DNA of 64,000 nucleotides from Bacteroidales bacterium (GCA_910575495.1 CAJTFS010000008.1:1-64000); one strand, 5' to 3'. Positions 28,802 to 38,110 are shown, counted from the first letter of the stretch. Notes: generated by a model from the letters alone, not told the origin. A program made the numbers and translations.

Positions 28802-28880
28802 ATCTTTTCTTAAGCCGGGGCAGAGCGCCGAACATGTTCGAGCAATGCCGAGGCAAGAAAACCTGCAAGAATTCGATCGC

Positions 28881-28921
28881 GCCATGCCGGTACCAGCTTT
28901 CGGGCCGGCATGGCTTTTTTC
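28881..28921 (+). terminator. Terminator of the leuS-esterase-pepP unit
   Basis: Perfect 10-bp stem GCCATGCCGG/CCGGCATGGC (28881-28890 with 28905-28914) followed by seven T residues. Confidence 0.88.
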
Positions 28922-28940
28922 ATCCCTAATCTCTTCAGCC

Positions 28941-29135
28941 ATGACAAACAAAACCAAATGGATCATCGGCACGGCGGTCGTTCTCGTCGTCCTGCTGCTG
29001 CTCGTCATCTTCTCGAAGAACATCTGGAACTGGTTCAGCAACGTGCTGATCGACGTGGCGATCTATCTGATCGTCTTCGGCGCCGGATGGCTCTTGGGCC
29101 GCTTCGCGGGAAAAGGCTCCGGAAGCGGCAAATAG
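28941..29135 (+). CDS. Small two-helix membrane protein, unknown function
   Basis: A 64-aa protein starting MTNKTKWIIGTAVVLVVLLL. It has two hydrophobic segments (about 8-24 and 36-52) separated by a short polar SKNIWNWFSN stretch, and a Gly/Lys tail GRFAGKGSGSGK. The ATG at 28941 is chosen because it lies just after the pepP terminator; an upstream in-frame start would run through the hairpin. No promoter boxes are clear. I do not recognise a named family; an inner-membrane location is the only firm statement. Confidence 0.6.
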   Translation: MTNKTKWIIGTAVVLVVLLLLVIFSKNIWNWFSNVLIDVAIYLIVFGAGWLLGRFAGKGSGSGK

Positions 29136-29422
29136 CCCGCAGGCACCGATCCCGGGGCCCGGACACTCGTCCCCACCTTCCCAAAACAGCTCCGGCCCAG
29201 AATGGCGCGGGTCACGGCTCGCGCCAGCGCGGCCCAGGTAGATTCAGCAATCCACTGCTCTTCGTTCGCCGCTTTTGTTCCGTTCCGGTTCCGACATCGG
29301 GCCGGACTTCGGTCTGCAACTCCGAAAGGAGCGACGGGCAGTTGTACATCCCAGTCTGCCGCAGAGCCGATCATCTGTGAGCATCAATAATGAATAGCCG
29401 ATAATCCTTGCTTTCCGTGCAT

Positions 29423-29495
29423 GCGGCTCTTTCGAGCCGTGCGGGCCGCAGCCACCCGGCGCGGAGGCCCGCAGGCGTGCCCCGCAGGCTGCGAC
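29423..29495. repeat. GC-rich dispersed repeat, copy 2
   Basis: Near-identical to 1853-1925, with the same nested inverted repeats and the same location between boxes 2 and 3 of the surrounding element. Confidence 0.65.
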
Positions 29496-29589
29496 CCGGC
29501 TTCGGACGGACGATCCGATTATTCTACGGTTCATTATACATCCATAGACTCTCTGCGGCACCCATTCCAGCGATTGCGTTCCACGCCCT

Positions 29590-29802
29590 GCTACGGGCTT
29601 CCGCAACAATTCGTCGGGAGCCTTGGCGGAAGTCGGCACGCGCGGTCTCGTCTACGCTTCGTCGTCCTATGCTGCCGGCAATCACAACGCGGGCTTCCTG
29701 GACTTCAACGCCAGCAACGTGTACCCGCTGAACAACGCCAATCGGGCAGCGGCTCTTTCCGTGCGCTGCGTCCAGCATCTGCAAGGCTGTTTTTCAAGGT
29801 GA
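29590..29802 (+). pseudogene. Orphan FISUMP domain tail, copy B
   Basis: In the third frame the DNA reads ATGFRNNSSGALAEVGTRG, then a YASSS core, NAGFLDF, NVYPLNNANR and SVRCVQHL with a TGA at 29800-29802. The conserved residues match copies A and C, and the variable ones fall in the same columns. There is no start codon or upstream domain, so it cannot be expressed as a normal secreted protein from here. The TGA falls in a GTGAAA heptad repeat. Confidence 0.62.
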
Positions 29803-29983
29803 AAGGTGAAAAGTCAAATGTGAAAGGCAGCGGATACGGCCAAAACTTCTGCCTATCTGCAAATATTCCCGGTCTATTCGCTTTGTCGGTTAACAGCGCA
29901 TTTAAGACGGTTTCCGGAAGGCGGTCTGTTGCAGGCCGCCTTCCGGATCGACCGTCCGCATTTGAAACCGGGAGCGATTTTTC

Positions 29984-30012
29984 TTGTTTATGTCAAAAAA
30001 TTTGTATATTTA
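29984..30012 (+). promoter_or_regulatory. Possible promoter of the EF-G2 gene
   Basis: TTG (29984-29986), 18-bp spacer and TATATTTA (30005-30012), which matches TAnnTTTG except the last base. The region is the only AT-rich patch in the 1 kb upstream of the gene. It would give a leader of about 145 bases, long enough for regulation. In B. thetaiotaomicron the orthologue is under carbon-limitation control by Cur/MalR; I cannot identify a binding site here. Confidence 0.4.
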
Positions 30013-30165
30013 TAGTCGGCAAATCGCTGCCGTCCGGCACCAGCTGCCGAACCGCATGCTGCCGTCCGCTTGCCGGAACCGGTATCCGCGGCCCGACAGG
30101 CCGGATGCGGAGCGGCCCCTGCCCTGCGAAAGCCAACACCGACAACCTTAAAACCGAACCGCCAT

Positions 30166-32322
30166 ATGAAAAACTATGCAGCCAAAGAGATCAAGAACAT
30201 CGTACTGATCGGCGCCCCCGGCACGGGCAAAACCACCCTGGCCGAGGCGATGGCCTACGAAGGCAAGGTCATCGACCGCCGGGGCAGCATCGAGACCTGC
30301 AACACCCTTTCGGACAACACCGACATCGAACACGAATACAAACGCTCGATCTACTCCACGATCCTCTTCACGGAGTTCATGGAGCGCAAGCTCAACATCA
30401 TCGACTGCCCGGGTTCGGACGACTTCTGCGGCAACCTCTTCTCGGCCTTCAAGGTCGGCGACGTGGGCGTGTTCCTCTACAGCGCCGTCAACGGCTGGGA
30501 GGTGGGCAGCGAGATCCAGGCCCGCTACGCCCGCATCCTCAACAAGCCCGTCATCGGCGTCATCAACCAGCTCGACCACGACAAGGCCAACTTCGAGGCC
30601 GCCGTCGAGTCGGTCCGGGCCGCTTCGCGCGTGAAGCCCGTCATCGTGCAGTATCCCGTCAACCAGGGTGCGGGCTTCGATTCGTTCATCGACGTGCTGA
30701 TGATGAAGATGTACCGCTTCAAGGACCACGACGGCCACCGCGAGGAGCTCGACATCCCCGCCGAGGAGATGGAGAAGGCCATGGCCCTCAACAAGGAGCT
30801 GGTAGAGATGGCCGCCGAGCACGACGAGGCCCTCATGGAACTCTACTTCGACAAGGGCACCCTCACGCAGGACGACATCCGGCAGGGTCTCAAGATCGGC
30901 GTGTCGCGCCGCGAGGTGATGCCGATCTTCTGCACCAGCGGCAAGCGCGACATCGGTACCAAGCGTCTGATGGAGTTCATCATCAACGTGGCGCCCGGAC
31001 CGCTGAAGGCCCCCGCGTTCCTCTCGACCGAGGGCGGGCAGCTCGCGGCCGACGCCGACGCGCCGACCGTGGCGTTCGTCTTCAAGAGCCAGATCGAGCA
31101 GCACATAGGCGAAATCACCTACTTCCGTGTCATCCGCGGCAAGATCGCCGAGGGCACCGAGCTGGTCAACAGCCGCACGGGCAACAAGGAGAAGCTCTCT
31201 CAGCTTTTCGCCGTGGCTGGCAAGAACCGCATCAAGGTGACCGAGCTTTCGGCCGGCGACATCGGCTGCACGGTCAAGCTCAAGGGCACGCGCACCAACG
31301 ACACCCTCGCCGCGCCGGGCACTCCGGTGGCGGTGGAACCCATCGTCTTCCCCGAACCGCGCTACCGCGCCGCGCTCAAATGCAAGGAGCAGGCCGACGA
31401 AGAGAAGCTGGGCAAGATTCTGAACGACGCCAAGTTCGAAGACCCGACCATCCTGATGGACTACAGCAAGGAGCTGAAACAAACCATCATCCAGGGGCAG
31501 GGCGAACACCACCTCAACATCCTGCGTTCGCGCATCCTGGCCGAAAACAAGCTCGCCTACGACTACATCGCGCCGAAGATTCCCTACCGCGAGACCATCA
31601 CCAAGGTGGCGCAGGCCGACTACCGCCACAAGAAGCAGTCGGGCGGCGCCGGTCAGTTCGGCGAGGTGCACATGATCGTCGAACCTTATTACGAAGGGAT
31701 GCCCGAACCCAAGAACTACAAGGTGCCGGGCAAGGGCGACATGGTGGTCAACGTCAAGACCAAGGAGGAGTACGACCTGCCGTGGGGCGGCAAGCTGCAA
31801 TTCTACTCGGCCATCGTGGGCGGCGCCATCGACGCGCGCTTCATGCCGGCGATTCTGAAAGGCATCATGGAGAAGATGGACGAAGGCCCGCTGACGGGCT
31901 CCTACGCCCGCGACATCCGCGTGGTGATCTACGACGGCAAGATGCACCCGGTGGATTCGAATGAAATCTCGTTCAAGCTGGCGGCCCGCAACGCTTTCAA
32001 GGAGGCGTTCCGCAACGCCGGACCCAAGATCATGGAGCCGATCTACAACGTCGAGGTGCTGGTGCCGAGCGACTGCATGGGCGCCGTGATGAGCGACCTG
32101 CAGAACCGCCGCGCGATGATCATGGGCATGGAGTCGGACAAGGGTTTCGACCGGCTCAACGCCGCCGTGCCTCTGGCCGAGCTCTACCGCTATTCGACCA
32201 CCCTGTCGTCGCTCACGTCGGGTTCGGCGACCTACACCATGAAGTTCGCCAGCTACGAGCAGGTGCCCGCCGACGTGCAGGACAAGCTGCTCAAAGCCTA
32301 TACCGACACCGACGAGGAGTAG
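30166..32322 (+). CDS. fusA2: Elongation factor G paralogue EF-G2 lacking GTPase residues
   Basis: A 718-aa five-domain EF-G paralogue. The P-loop APGTGKTT is present (residues 17-24), but switch I lacks the GITI motif (it reads NTDIEHEYKRSIYST), and switch II is DCPGSDDF instead of DTPGHVDF, so the catalytic His is Ser84. The base-specificity motif is NQLD instead of NKMD. Domains II-V are well conserved (GQGEHHLNILRSRI, GGAGQFGEV, PVDSNEISFKLAARNAF). This is the pattern of Bacteroides EF-G2, reported to translocate without GTP hydrolysis and to support slow protein synthesis under starvation and gut colonisation. It is monocistronic with its own terminator, which fits separate regulation from fusA. 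Confidence 0.93.
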   Translation: MKNYAAKEIKNIVLIGAPGTGKTTLAEAMAYEGKVIDRRGSIETCNTLSDNTDIEHEYKRSIYSTILFTEFMERKLNIIDCPGSDDFCGNLFSAFKVGDVGVFLYSAVNGWEVGSEIQARYARILNKPVIGVINQLDHDKANFEAAVESVRAASRVKPVIVQYPVNQGAGFDSFIDVLMMKMYRFKDHDGHREELDIPAEEMEKAMALNKELVEMAAEHDEALMELYFDKGTLTQDDIRQGLKIGVSRREVMPIFCTSGKRDIGTKRLMEFIINVAPGPLKAPAFLSTEGGQLAADADAPTVAFVFKSQIEQHIGEITYFRVIRGKIAEGTELVNSRTGNKEKLSQLFAVAGKNRIKVTELSAGDIGCTVKLKGTRTNDTLAAPGTPVAVEPIVFPEPRYRAALKCKEQADEEKLGKILNDAKFEDPTILMDYSKELKQTIIQGQGEHHLNILRSRILAENKLAYDYIAPKIPYRETITKVAQADYRHKKQSGGAGQFGEVHMIVEPYYEGMPEPKNYKVPGKGDMVVNVKTKEEYDLPWGGKLQFYSAIVGGAIDARFMPAILKGIMEKMDEGPLTGSYARDIRVVIYDGKMHPVDSNEISFKLAARNAFKEAFRNAGPKIMEPIYNVEVLVPSDCMGAVMSDLQNRRAMIMGMESDKGFDRLNAAVPLAELYRYSTTLSSLTSGSATYTMKFASYEQVPADVQDKLLKAYTDTDEE

Positions 32323-32349
32323 GCCAGGCTGTCCGCTCCCGACACGAAG

Positions 32350-32383
32350 AATCCCGGAAGACCGACGGTCTTCCGGGATTTTC
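32350..32383 (+). terminator. Terminator after fusA2
   Basis: 14-bp stem AATCCCGGAAGACC/GGTCTTCCGGGATT with a 3-base loop, 28 bases after the stop. The following T run is short (TTTTC). It can also fold on the opposite strand. Confidence 0.82.
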
Positions 32384-32626
32384 ATACCCTCCTGCCTGCA
32401 CAATGCCTCCGGGCCGTCAAACAAGCTATCGCCCCCATAAGGCGAATATCGCGCCGGCGGCAGAATCCGGCGAAACGACCGGAACGCAGCGCCGAAAAAA
32501 GCGAAAGAGAGTTTCGCTCCCGATTGCCGGAAAACCGGGCGGGAAAAATCGGAGCACCGGAGCATTAAGCCGACAAAAAATCGGATCGCCGGAACATCGC
32601 GCCGGCAAGAAATCCGGCAGACGCCC

Positions 32627-33202
32627 CTACTCCTTTTTCTCGCGCACGAGCTCCTTGAAGCAGTGACGGCAAATAGGCTCGTAAGTGTCCTGAGCACCGA
32701 GCATCACCTGTTTTTCGTCGCTCGTCAAGCGGTGGGAGTGGTGGGCCAGGTTGCCGCAGCGCACGCAGATGGCGTGCACCTTCGTGACGTATTCGGCCGT
32801 AGCCATCAACGCCGGCATCGGCCCGAAAGGCTTGCCCGTATAGTCCATGTCGAGCCCCGCCACGATGACCCGCACCCCGTTGTCGGCCAGCTGCCGGCAG
32901 ACGTCGACGATGCTGCCGTCGAAAAACTGCGCCTCGTCGATGCCCACCACGTCGACCCCGGCCGACATGAGCAGGATGTTCTGCGGCGAATCGACCGGCG
33001 TGGACCGGATGGCGTTGGCGTCGTGCGAGACGACCTCCTCCTCCGAGTAGCGCACATCGATGCGCGGTTTGAATATCTCGACCCGCTGGTGGGCGAACTG
33101 GGCCCGTTTGAGACGGCGGATCAGCTCTTCGGTCTTGCCCGAGAACATCGAGCCGCAGACCACTTCGATCCAGCCCTTGCGGCTGGCATTTTCCAGAAAC
33201 AT
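32627..33202 (-). CDS. tdk: Thymidine kinase
   Basis: Type II thymidine kinase of the salvage pathway (thymidine + ATP to dTMP). At 191 aa it has the P-loop [11 protein letters not shown] (17-27), the DEAQFF motif (89-94, catalytic Glu90), a lasso segment near [11 protein letters not shown], and two zinc-binding CxxC pairs (CVRCGN and CRHCF). The ATG at 33202 is preceded by a GTGAAA heptad repeat. It follows murA on the same strand by 80 bases and may be co-transcribed. The 240 bases beyond its stop (32384-32626) contain no supported gene. Confidence 0.95.
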   Translation of the reverse strand: MFLENASRKGWIEVVCGSMFSGKTEELIRRLKRAQFAHQRVEIFKPRIDVRYSEEEVVSHDANAIRSTPVDSPQNILLMSAGVDVVGIDEAQFFDGSIVDVCRQLADNGVRVIVAGLDMDYTGKPFGPMPALMATAEYVTKVHAICVRCGNLAHHSHRLTSDEKQVMLGAQDTYEPICRHCFKELVREKKE

Positions 33203-33282
33203 TCCGAGAAAGTGAAAATTGAAAGGTGAAAGGTTAAAGACGGCATTGCGCGAACCCTGCGGCCGCCGCTCCGAACCGTCCG

Positions 33283-34593
33283 CTACTCCTCCATGCGGGT
33301 GATGCGGGCGCCCAGCGCGTTGAGCCGGGTGTCGATCTCCTTGTAGCCGCGGTCGATCTGGTCGATGTTCTGGATCGTCGAGACGCCCTCGGCCGACATG
33401 GCGGCGATGAGCAGCGCCACGCCCGCACGGATGTCGGGCGAGGTCATGCGCGTGGCCCGCAGCCGGATGTTGTGGTCGTGGCCGATGACCGTGGCCCGGT
33501 GGGGGTCGCAGAGAATGATCTGCGCACCCATGTCGATCAGCTTGTCGACGAAGAACAGGCGGCTTTCGAACATCTTCTGGTGGATCAGCACCGAGCCCTT
33601 GGCCTGCGTGGCCACCACCAGGAAGATCGAGAGCAGGTCGGGCGTCAGTCCCGGCCACGGCGCATCGGCGATGGTCATGATCGACCCGTCCATGAAGGTA
33701 TCGATGCTGTAGTGGTCCTGCTGGGGGATGTAGATGTCGTCGCCCCGCTGTTCGAGCCGGATGCCCAGGCGCCGGAACTGCGCCGGAATGATGCCCAGGT
33801 TGTCGTAGGAAACATCCTTGATAGTCAGTTCCGAGCGCGTCATGGCGGCCATGCCGATGAAGCTGCCCACTTCGATCATGTCGGGAAGCAGCGTGTGCTT
33901 GGTGCCGCCCAGCAGGTCGACGCCCTCGATGGTCAGCAGGTTCGAGGCGATGCCCGAGATGCGGGCGCCCATGCGGTTGAGCATGCGGCAGAGCTGCTGG
34001 ATGTAGGGTTCGCAGGCGGCATTGTAGATCGTCGTCGTGCCCCGCGCCATGACGGCGGCCATGATGATGTTGGCCGTACCGGTCACCGACGCCTCGTCGA
34101 GAAGCATGTAGGTGCCCTTCAGATTGCGGCCCTCGACCATGAAGAACTCGTCGGCGATGTCGAAATCGAACTTCGCGCCCAGCTTCTGGAATCCCAGGAA
34201 GTGGGTGTCCAGCCTGCGGCGTCCGATTTTGTCGCCGCCGGGCTTGGGAACATAGCCCATGCCGAAGCGCGCCAGCAGGGGACCGATGAGCATCACCGAA
34301 CCGCGCAGACGCATGCAGCGCTGACGATAGTCGTCGCTCTTGAGGTATTCGAAGTCGATGTCGCGGGCCTTGAAGGTGTAGGAACCTTCGGCGATGCGCT
34401 CGATCTCGACGCCCATGCGCCGCAGCAGCTCGATAAGCTGCATGACATCCAGAATCTGCGGCACGTTGTGCACCGTCACCCGCTCGGAGGTGAGCAGGGT
34501 GGCGCAGATGATCTGCAACGCTTCGTTCTTGGCGCCCTGGGGCGTGATGCTTCCGCTCAGGCGATGTCCGCCTTCGACCTTGAAAATAGCCAT
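33283..34593 (-). CDS. murA: UDP-N-acetylglucosamine 1-carboxyvinyltransferase (MurA), Asp variant
   Basis: First committed step of peptidoglycan synthesis: transfers enolpyruvate from PEP to UDP-GlcNAc. At 436 aa it contains [16 protein letters not shown] (substrate Lys-Asn pair), [20 protein letters not shown], and the C-terminal [15 protein letters not shown]. The active-site loop reads [14 protein letters not shown]: the Cys that fosfomycin alkylates in E. coli (Cys115) is Asp121 here, as in M. tuberculosis and Chlamydia. The start [14 protein letters not shown] at 34593 is the family start; the in-frame extension upstream is Arg/Gly-rich and not conserved. Confidence 0.96.
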   Translation of the reverse strand: MAIFKVEGGHRLSGSITPQGAKNEALQIICATLLTSERVTVHNVPQILDVMQLIELLRRMGVEIERIAEGSYTFKARDIDFEYLKSDDYRQRCMRLRGSVMLIGPLLARFGMGYVPKPGGDKIGRRRLDTHFLGFQKLGAKFDFDIADEFFMVEGRNLKGTYMLLDEASVTGTANIIMAAVMARGTTTIYNAACEPYIQQLCRMLNRMGARISGIASNLLTIEGVDLLGGTKHTLLPDMIEVGSFIGMAAMTRSELTIKDVSYDNLGIIPAQFRRLGIRLEQRGDDIYIPQQDHYSIDTFMDGSIMTIADAPWPGLTPDLLSIFLVVATQAKGSVLIHQKMFESRLFFVDKLIDMGAQIILCDPHRATVIGHDHNIRLRATRMTSPDIRAGVALLIAAMSAEGVSTIQNIDQIDRGYKEIDTRLNALGARITRMEE

Positions 34594-34746
34594 ATCGTTC
34601 GTGGTTTGGGTGCTTCTTTTCCTTGCGGCCCCGCACCGGAGCCGTCCGCACGGTCCGCAGCCGGCGCTCCGCACGGAAAAAGGCCCGCGCATCCCGCCTG
34701 CGGACGGATCCTTCACCCGCCTGCGGACGAAGCGCCGCCGGTTTTA

Positions 34747-34754
34747 CAAAGGTA
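34747..34754 (-). promoter_or_regulatory. Putative -7 box for murA-tdk
   Basis: TACCTTTG on the minus strand, 154 bases upstream of the murA ATG. No good -33 TTG is seen at 19-21 bp. The 150-base leader (34594-34746) is GC-rich with repeated CGCCTGCGGACG words; no gene is present there. Confidence 0.5.
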
Positions 34755-34804
34755 AGAAGAATCGGGGTTTTTCCGGACCTTTCGAAATATTTTCTCGAAA
34801 AATT

Positions 34805-34834
34805 TTTGCGAATCGCATTTTTATTGTACTTTTG
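34805..34834 (+). promoter_or_regulatory. rpmH promoter
   Basis: -33 box TTTG (34805-34808), 18-bp spacer, -7 box TACTTTTG (34827-34834). Start near 34841, 46 bases before the ATG. Confidence 0.75.
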
Positions 34835-34886
34835 CAATCCGTAAAAGTGTCGGAACCGATTAAGAAACGATAAAAATCAGATAGCT

Positions 34887-35054
34887 ATGGCAATGAAGAG
34901 AACTTACCAGCCCTCGCGTCGGAAACGAATCAACAAGCACGGTTTCCGTGCTCGTATGGCTACGGCGAACGGTCGCAAGGTGTTGGCAGCACGTCGTGCT
35001 AAGGGTCGCAAGAAGCTGACCGTATCGGACGAGTCGACGTTCAAATACGCTTAG
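34887..35054 (+). CDS. rpmH: 50S ribosomal protein L34
   Basis: Small basic large-subunit protein: 55 aa, [40 protein letters not shown]. An internal Met at codon 3 (MKRTYQPS) matches the usual start, so the mature N-terminus could be two residues shorter. It is not next to rnpA or dnaA here but stands alone with its own promoter and terminator. Confidence 0.95.
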   Translation: MAMKRTYQPSRRKRINKHGFRARMATANGRKVLAARRAKGRKKLTVSDESTFKYA

Positions 35055-35075
35055 TCCCTCCCTGCACAAAGAGAC

Positions 35076-35100
35076 GGCCGGCTTTTCAGCCGGCCTTTTT
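35076..35100 (+). terminator. Terminator after rpmH
   Basis: 7-bp GC stem GGCCGGC/GCCGGCC (35076-35082 with 35089-35095), loop TTTTCA, then five T residues. Confidence 0.9.
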
Positions 35101-35206
35101 CATATACATACCCGCGTAATAGCCGCTCGGCGTATCCGATTTCCATCCGTGGGGAAGACGCCCCCTTCCCCACGAACGAGGACGCCGGCGTGGGATGCGG
35201 GAATGT

Positions 35207-35767
35207 CTACTCGCTGTCCTTGAACAGGTCGATCTCTCCGCGTTCGACCTTGCCGTGCATGGCCGCCAGTTCGGCGATGACGGGCGAAACGAGGTCGATG
35301 GTGTCGGCCACGGCCGGGCGGTCGCCCTGGCCCTTGATGCGGTAGAGCATCACCGCATACAACGCCCTGAAGCACAACTCCGTATCGCTCATACCCGGAT
35401 TCCCCATCACGGCACGCAGGCGCGGCAGTTCGCCCTCCAGCCGCGCAAAGGTCTTGCGGTAGTGCTCGCCGGCCGGGAGTTTGAGCAGTTGCAGATGCAG
35501 GTCGTGGAGGTCCTGGATCAGATGCAGCGTGTGTTCCAAGTGTCCTTTCTCTTCCTTGCCCTCCTGCCGGAGCAACCCCGCCAGGTCGAGGTACCACATC
35601 AGATACACGGGCTTCTGCTCCTCGCTCAGTTCGGTGCGCGGGGCGATCAACTGCGAATAGATGGCCTCGGGGCTGAACTGCAAGGCCCGCAGCAGGTCTT
35701 CGACCTGCCACAGATAGAGGATGTATTCGGCGATGTTCTCCCGCCGCTTGGCTTGTGCTATGTCCAC
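35207..35767 (-). CDS. DUF4924 family protein
   Basis: 186 aa, cytoplasmic, all-helical, starting MDIAQAKRRENIAEYILYLW followed by QVEDLLRALQF. This resembles the Bacteroidetes-restricted DUF4924 family, for which no function is known. No catalytic motif or membrane segment is visible. A GTGAAA heptad repeat precedes it (35775-35792) and the PiT gene lies 83 bases upstream on the same strand, so the two may be co-transcribed. Confidence 0.75.
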   Translation of the reverse strand: MDIAQAKRRENIAEYILYLWQVEDLLRALQFSPEAIYSQLIAPRTELSEEQKPVYLMWYLDLAGLLRQEGKEEKGHLEHTLHLIQDLHDLHLQLLKLPAGEHYRKTFARLEGELPRLRAVMGNPGMSDTELCFRALYAVMLYRIKGQGDRPAVADTIDLVSPVIAELAAMHGKVERGEIDLFKDSE

Positions 35768-35850
35768 TTTATCGGAGGTGAAAGGTGAAAAGCAAATCGT
35801 CGTTTCGGGAAAAAGCGGCCTTCGCTTTCCCCCTATCGCCTCTCGCCCTG

Positions 35851-38076
35851 TTACTTAATCCATTTCTTCTCGCTGCGGTGCTTGAGGAAGTACTGCTGCG
35901 ACTTGAGCAGGTTGCGCGACTGGAGCACCATGTTCTTGGTCTCGGTCAGAATCGTCAGATAGAGCATCGACGCCTTGGTGTTGGACTTGGCTTCGTTGAT
36001 GCGCGTGAGCTCCGACTTGATGGCATCGGCGATCGATTCGAAGAGCTGGTCGCGCAGCGAGAGCACCAGTTCGATATCGGTGAAGTCGCCGTCGCGAAGC
36101 ATCATGTTGATGCGGCGGTAGATCGCCTCCACATCGTCGTTGATGGCCATCAGATCGCGCGTCTGCTCCACGGAAAGACCCTCATGGTTGTTGTCGATGT
36201 GCTCGAACGCCGGACGCGTGATATGCACCAGCGCCTTGGTCATCTCGTTGAGATAGTCGACCACCTGCACATAGTAGTGCGCCGTGTTGACGTCGCCGCT
36301 CTGCAGCCGCTTGAGCGTCGGCAGCAGGGCATATTTGCGGTCGCGCGACTGGTAGAACAGGTCGTTGGACTCCTTGACCATGTCGCGCAGCACCTTGCGG
36401 TTCTCTTTCAGTACGGCGATCAGCGTGCGGTCGTAGATCTTCGTGGCGCACTCCATCGTACGGCCCACCTCTTCGCCCAGCGCCGCGATGATGTCGCTGC
36501 GAGTCTCCACCTTGCCGCCCTCTTCGGCGGTGTTTCCCGACTTCTTGGCCAAACGGCTGCGCAAGAGCATCCAGCCGCAGAGCACCGTCACTACGAGGGT
36601 GGCGATCGTACCGCCGTAGATAAGCACGAGGCCCACGATCAGCGAGATGAGAAAACCGCCCAGCGCCGTCACGAACCACCCAGCCACCACGGTCATGACG
36701 CCCGAGATGCGGTAGACGGCGCTCTCGCGGCCCCAGGCGCGGTCGGCGAGCGACGAGCCCATGGCCACCATGAAGCAGACGTAGGTGGTCGACAGCGGCA
36801 GCTTGAGCGACGTGGCCAGCGAGATCAGCAGGGCCGAAGTGGTCAGGTTGACCGTCGCACGGATCATGTCGTAGGGCGCTCCGCTGTGCTCGACATCTTC
36901 GTATTCGAAGCGTTTGCCGACGGCTTCGCGTATCTTGGCCGGCACGATGCGTTCGACGCCGTTGTTGATGTTGAGCGCAATGCGCACCAGCGTACGCGAG
37001 AAGACCGATGACGTATATTGTTCCTGCCCGTCGTCGCCCTGCGTCGAGAGCGAGATTTCGGTCTTCGTAACGCGCAGGATCGCCTCCTTCGAACCCCAGA
37101 GCGCCACGATCATCACGACGCCGGCGGCCAGCAGGATGGAGAGGTTGGCCGGAACGTTCTCGGCCAGGGGTTCCATCAGCATCTGCGGGTCGCCCGATGC
37201 CCGCGCGAAAGAGTAGGCGTCGAATCCGGCCACCGGCACGCCGATGAAGTTCACCAGGTCGTTGCCGGCGAAAGCCAGCGACAGGGCGAAGACGCCCGAC
37301 AGGATCGTGATGCGCAGGATGTTGACCTTGAAACACTGGATGAAGAAGAGCAGCAGCGAACAGATCGCCCAGCAAACGGCCAGCGAGACGAGCAGATGCT
37401 CCTCGATCCGCTGCACCACGGCAAAGCCTGCGACGAGCGACTTCAGCCCCTTGAACACGGCGAAGTAGACCACCGCCGTGAGCGAGATGCCGCACCACAG
37501 CGCACCGTAGCGGCGGAAAAGCTTGGTATAGCGGAACGAAAAGATCAGACGCGAGAGATACATCACGACCGAACCGCACGAGAAGGCGATGACCACCGAC
37601 AGCAGGATAGCCGAGACCACGCCCATGGCGCGCGACGAATTGATGTAGTCGCCCAGGGCGGAGGCACCGAGCGCAGGATCGGACGAGATTTTGAAGATCG
37701 AGACGGCGACGGCCGAACCGAGCAGACAGAAGATCAGCGACACGGTGGTCGACGTGGGCAGTCCCCACGAATTGTAAAGTCCCAGCAGGATGACGTTGGC
37801 GAACATGACGCCCAAGTAGAGCATCATCACTTCGTGGAACGTGAAAAGCCCGGGGTTGAACATGCCGCTGCGGGCCACTTCCATCATGCCGCTCGACGTC
37901 ACCACACCGATGACGATGCCCACCGACGCCACCAGCAGAATGGTGCGCATCGAAGCGGCCTTCGAGCCGAGGGCCGAATTGAGGAAGTTCACTGCGTCGT
38001 TGGTCACGCCGACGAAAAGACCGGAGACGGCCAGCACGGCCAGAATACCGACGATGACGGTGTAGATTTCGCTCAT
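35851..38076 (-). CDS. pitA: PiT-family inorganic phosphate transporter with PhoU-like C-terminal domain
   Basis: 741 aa. The N-terminal membrane part carries the PHO4/PiT signature GVTNDAVNFLNSALGSKAAS and the repeat copy FAGNDLVNFIGVPVAGF, the two inverted GANDxxN motifs that bind phosphate. About eleven hydrophobic segments extend to residue 540. The last 190 residues (from about 550) are soluble and helical, with heptad-like patterns, resembling PhoU-like domains fused to PiT proteins in Bacteroidetes. Role: inner-membrane low-affinity phosphate/cation symport, with the tail possibly gating it. Confidence 0.9.
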   Translation of the reverse strand: MSEIYTVIVGILAVLAVSGLFVGVTNDAVNFLNSALGSKAASMRTILLVASVGIVIGVVTSSGMMEVARSGMFNPGLFTFHEVMMLYLGVMFANVILLGLYNSWGLPTSTTVSLIFCLLGSAVAVSIFKISSDPALGASALGDYINSSRAMGVVSAILLSVVIAFSCGSVVMYLSRLIFSFRYTKLFRRYGALWCGISLTAVVYFAVFKGLKSLVAGFAVVQRIEEHLLVSLAVCWAICSLLLFFIQCFKVNILRITILSGVFALSLAFAGNDLVNFIGVPVAGFDAYSFARASGDPQMLMEPLAENVPANLSILLAAGVVMIVALWGSKEAILRVTKTEISLSTQGDDGQEQYTSSVFSRTLVRIALNINNGVERIVPAKIREAVGKRFEYEDVEHSGAPYDMIRATVNLTTSALLISLATSLKLPLSTTYVCFMVAMGSSLADRAWGRESAVYRISGVMTVVAGWFVTALGGFLISLIVGLVLIYGGTIATLVVTVLCGWMLLRSRLAKKSGNTAEEGGKVETRSDIIAALGEEVGRTMECATKIYDRTLIAVLKENRKVLRDMVKESNDLFYQSRDRKYALLPTLKRLQSGDVNTAHYYVQVVDYLNEMTKALVHITRPAFEHIDNNHEGLSVEQTRDLMAINDDVEAIYRRINMMLRDGDFTDIELVLSLRDQLFESIADAIKSELTRINEAKSNTKASMLYLTILTETKNMVLQSRNLLKSQQYFLKHRSEKKWIK

Positions 38077-38102
38077 GTTGTATGTTTAGTGCAACGCGCC
38101 AA

Positions 38103-38110
38103 CAAAGTTA
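38103..38110 (-). promoter_or_regulatory. Putative -7 box for the phosphate transporter gene
   Basis: TAACTTTG on the minus strand, 27 bases upstream of the ATG, a normal leader length. The -33 region is GC-rich and lacks a clear TTG. Confidence 0.5.

Larger units (their letters stand above)
29198..29802 (+). repeat. FISUMP-tail repeat element, copy B
   Basis: Second element of the family. Box 1 (29198-29258) has GCCAGCGCGG and AGATTCAGCAATCC. Box 2 (29338-29360) has CAGTTGTACATCCCAGTCTG. A GC-rich element shared with copy A follows (29423-29495). Box 3 (about 29563-29590) has CATTCCAGCGATTGC, leading into the FISUMP-like tail and its conserved end. The spacing box 1 to box 2 is close to that of copy C, so B and C probably reflect the intact design. 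Confidence 0.7.

Noticed and set aside
32403..32666. 87-codon plus-strand frame after fusA2
   Set aside because: Arg/Lys/Ser-rich, follows a terminator, overlaps tdk and lacks promoter boxes.
32627..34837. 736-codon minus-strand frame that joins tdk to an out-of-phase reading of murA
   Set aside because: Only the last 191 codons are real (tdk). The upstream part is an Arg/His-rich shadow of murA, so this is not a fusion protein.
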